NCBI GenBank assembly: GCA_016839875.1
Contig: JAEOTK010000362.1
Span: forward strand, 1-13,000
DNA length: 13,000 bases
Origin: Candidatus Heimdallarchaeota archaeon
GTDB lineage: Archaea; Asgardarchaeota; Heimdallarchaeia; Heimdallarchaeales; Heimdallarchaeaceae
Direction: 5' to 3'
The position numbers and the translations under genes are program-made. The notes beneath the pieces were generated by a model. It was not told where the DNA came from. It did not search any database and saw only the letters and a list, made by a program, of their open reading frames with translations. Shown piece by piece: positions 12,232-13,000 of the stretch; position 1 is the stretch's first letter, and the number at the start of each line of letters is the position of its first letter.

Positions 12232-13000
12232 TGTTGTTCAACTCTACTTCGGTTATAGTTTTCTCTTTTATTCTTACTACTATGAAGAAAAGTATAGAGA
12301 CAAACAAAGCGACTGATGCTAAAATAAAGGAATTTCTTAGCATACTTTCAATACCTGTTGCTGCTCTATCTGCAATTGCCCCAAGAATAATAATACCTGA
12401 TATATAGCCAGCAGTTCCTAATGCATTAAACAATCCATAAGCTGTTCCCCTTCTTTCAAATGTAGAAAAGATAGTAACTAGGGAATAATATCCAATCGTA
12501 TACAAAGGATACATCGGCACACTATAGATTATCAGAATCATAATCCAATTTGTAGGAAAGAGAGTCATTAGAAGATATACCAGAGTCATCCATCCCATAG
12601 AAATCATGATTATTATAGCAATATTTTTTGTCTTCTTTACTTTTCCAAGGAAAAAAGCTAAAGGCAATGCTAATATCGTTTTGATAATGAGAAAAAGTGA
12701 ATAGAAATCTGGATCAATAGTCAACGTATCCAAGAAATATATGGACGTATATCCCCAAAAACCTCCTGTCGTTTGATATGAAAATGCTAGAAAAAGAATG
12801 ATTGCAAATATCAAAGGAAAGAGAGTAATTTTGCTTCTCACTGTATCTGTCTTAGAAGAGGTTTCTTCAGTTGATGTTTCTTCATGTTTTTCTTTTTCTC
12901 CATTTTTACCTTCCTTAATAAGAAAAGCAAAAACAAGTGCAATAACACTCATTACTGAAGCTATAATCAGCTGTATTGTCATTGAATTGGTTACATTCTC
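12224..13000 (-). CDS. MFS transporter, C-terminal half, N-terminus outside the window
   Basis: The frame is open to the last base of the window. The visible part starts with one membrane helix, followed by a highly charged loop (KEGKNGEKEKHEETS and on) and six further helices. This fits helix 6, the central cytoplasmic loop and helices 7-12 of a twelve-helix Major Facilitator protein. FERRGTAYGLFNALGTAG followed by GAIADRAATG is a typical MFS segment around helices 10-11. An internal ATG at 12982 could be mistaken for the start, but it would give a half transporter; six codons upstream of it are open to the window edge. Substrate unknown. Co-transcribed with the 172-residue protein, which overlaps it by 8 nt. 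Confidence 0.85.
   Translation of the reverse strand, partial: ENVTNSMTIQLIIASVMSVIALVFAFLIKEGKNGEKEKHEETSTEETSSKTDTVRSKITLFPLIFAIILFLAFSYQTTGGFWGYTSIYFLDTLTIDPDFYSLFLIIKTILALPLAFFLGKVKKTKNIAIIIMISMGWMTLVYLLMTLFPTNWIMILIIYSVPMYPLYTIGYYSLVTIFSTFERRGTAYGLFNALGTAGYISGIIILGAIADRAATGIESMLRNSFILASVALFVSILFFIVVRIKEKTITEVELNNNG

Noticed and set aside
12224..12982. A complete 252-residue membrane protein starting at ATG 12982
   Set aside because: Helix count and the central charged loop match only the second half of an MFS transporter, and the frame is open to the window edge.

Overview
The window looks like chromosome from an AT-rich archaeon, most likely an Asgard archaeon (a Heimdallarchaeia-like lineage is my guess). 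The reasons are a eukaryote-like ubiquitin cassette, archaeal TATA boxes about 26-27 bp upstream of likely leaderless starts, a geranylgeranyl-reductase-type flavoprotein, and short, mostly AT-rich intergenic spacers. No rRNA, tRNA, CRISPR array or insertion sequence was seen. The lineage is inferred from gene content only; an Aigarchaeota-type genome (Caldiarchaeum) carries a comparable cassette but is not known to be this AT-rich.

Left end (1-1872, minus strand): two paralogous proteins resembling the L-2-amino-thiazoline-4-carboxylic acid hydrolase family flank a TIGR04076-type small protein. The outer paralogue runs off the window. An 18-nt palindrome sits between the TATA box and the predicted transcription start of this operon. 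A 246-bp spacer (1873-2118) follows, with an imperfect hairpin, and then a small leaderless gene on the plus strand.

Centre (2342-8168): a complete ubiquitin-like modification system. On the minus strand, reading downstream, come E2, a JAMM/Rpn11-like isopeptidase, a six-helix membrane protein ending in a RING finger (candidate E3), and a RING-less membrane protein of similar layout. Ubiquitin and a UBA3-like E1 follow as separately promoted units on the same strand. A lysine/proline-rich repeat protein, divergent from ubiquitin, lies between the two halves on the plus strand. The ubiquitin is unusual: it ends in Ala-Gly with no tail, lacks the K48 and K63 equivalents, and carries an acidic N-terminal extension with KTP pentads. 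The same five-residue K-x-P periodicity makes up much of the basic neighbour. In the expected pathway, E1 adenylates the terminal Gly and thioesterifies the modifier through Cys192, E2 takes it on Cys113, the membrane RING protein directs transfer near the membrane, and the JAMM enzyme removes it. The role of the K-P repeat protein is unknown; substrate, scaffold or partner of the modifier are the obvious options.

Right end (8333-13000): an M55 D-aminopeptidase (DppA-like) divergent from E2; a GNAT acetyltransferase and a cysteine-rich four-helix membrane protein that are coupled on the minus strand; a geranylgeranyl-reductase-family flavoprotein divergent from the cysteine-rich protein; an unrecognised 172-residue protein; and the C-terminal half of an MFS transporter, which overlaps that protein by 8 nt and runs off the end of the window.
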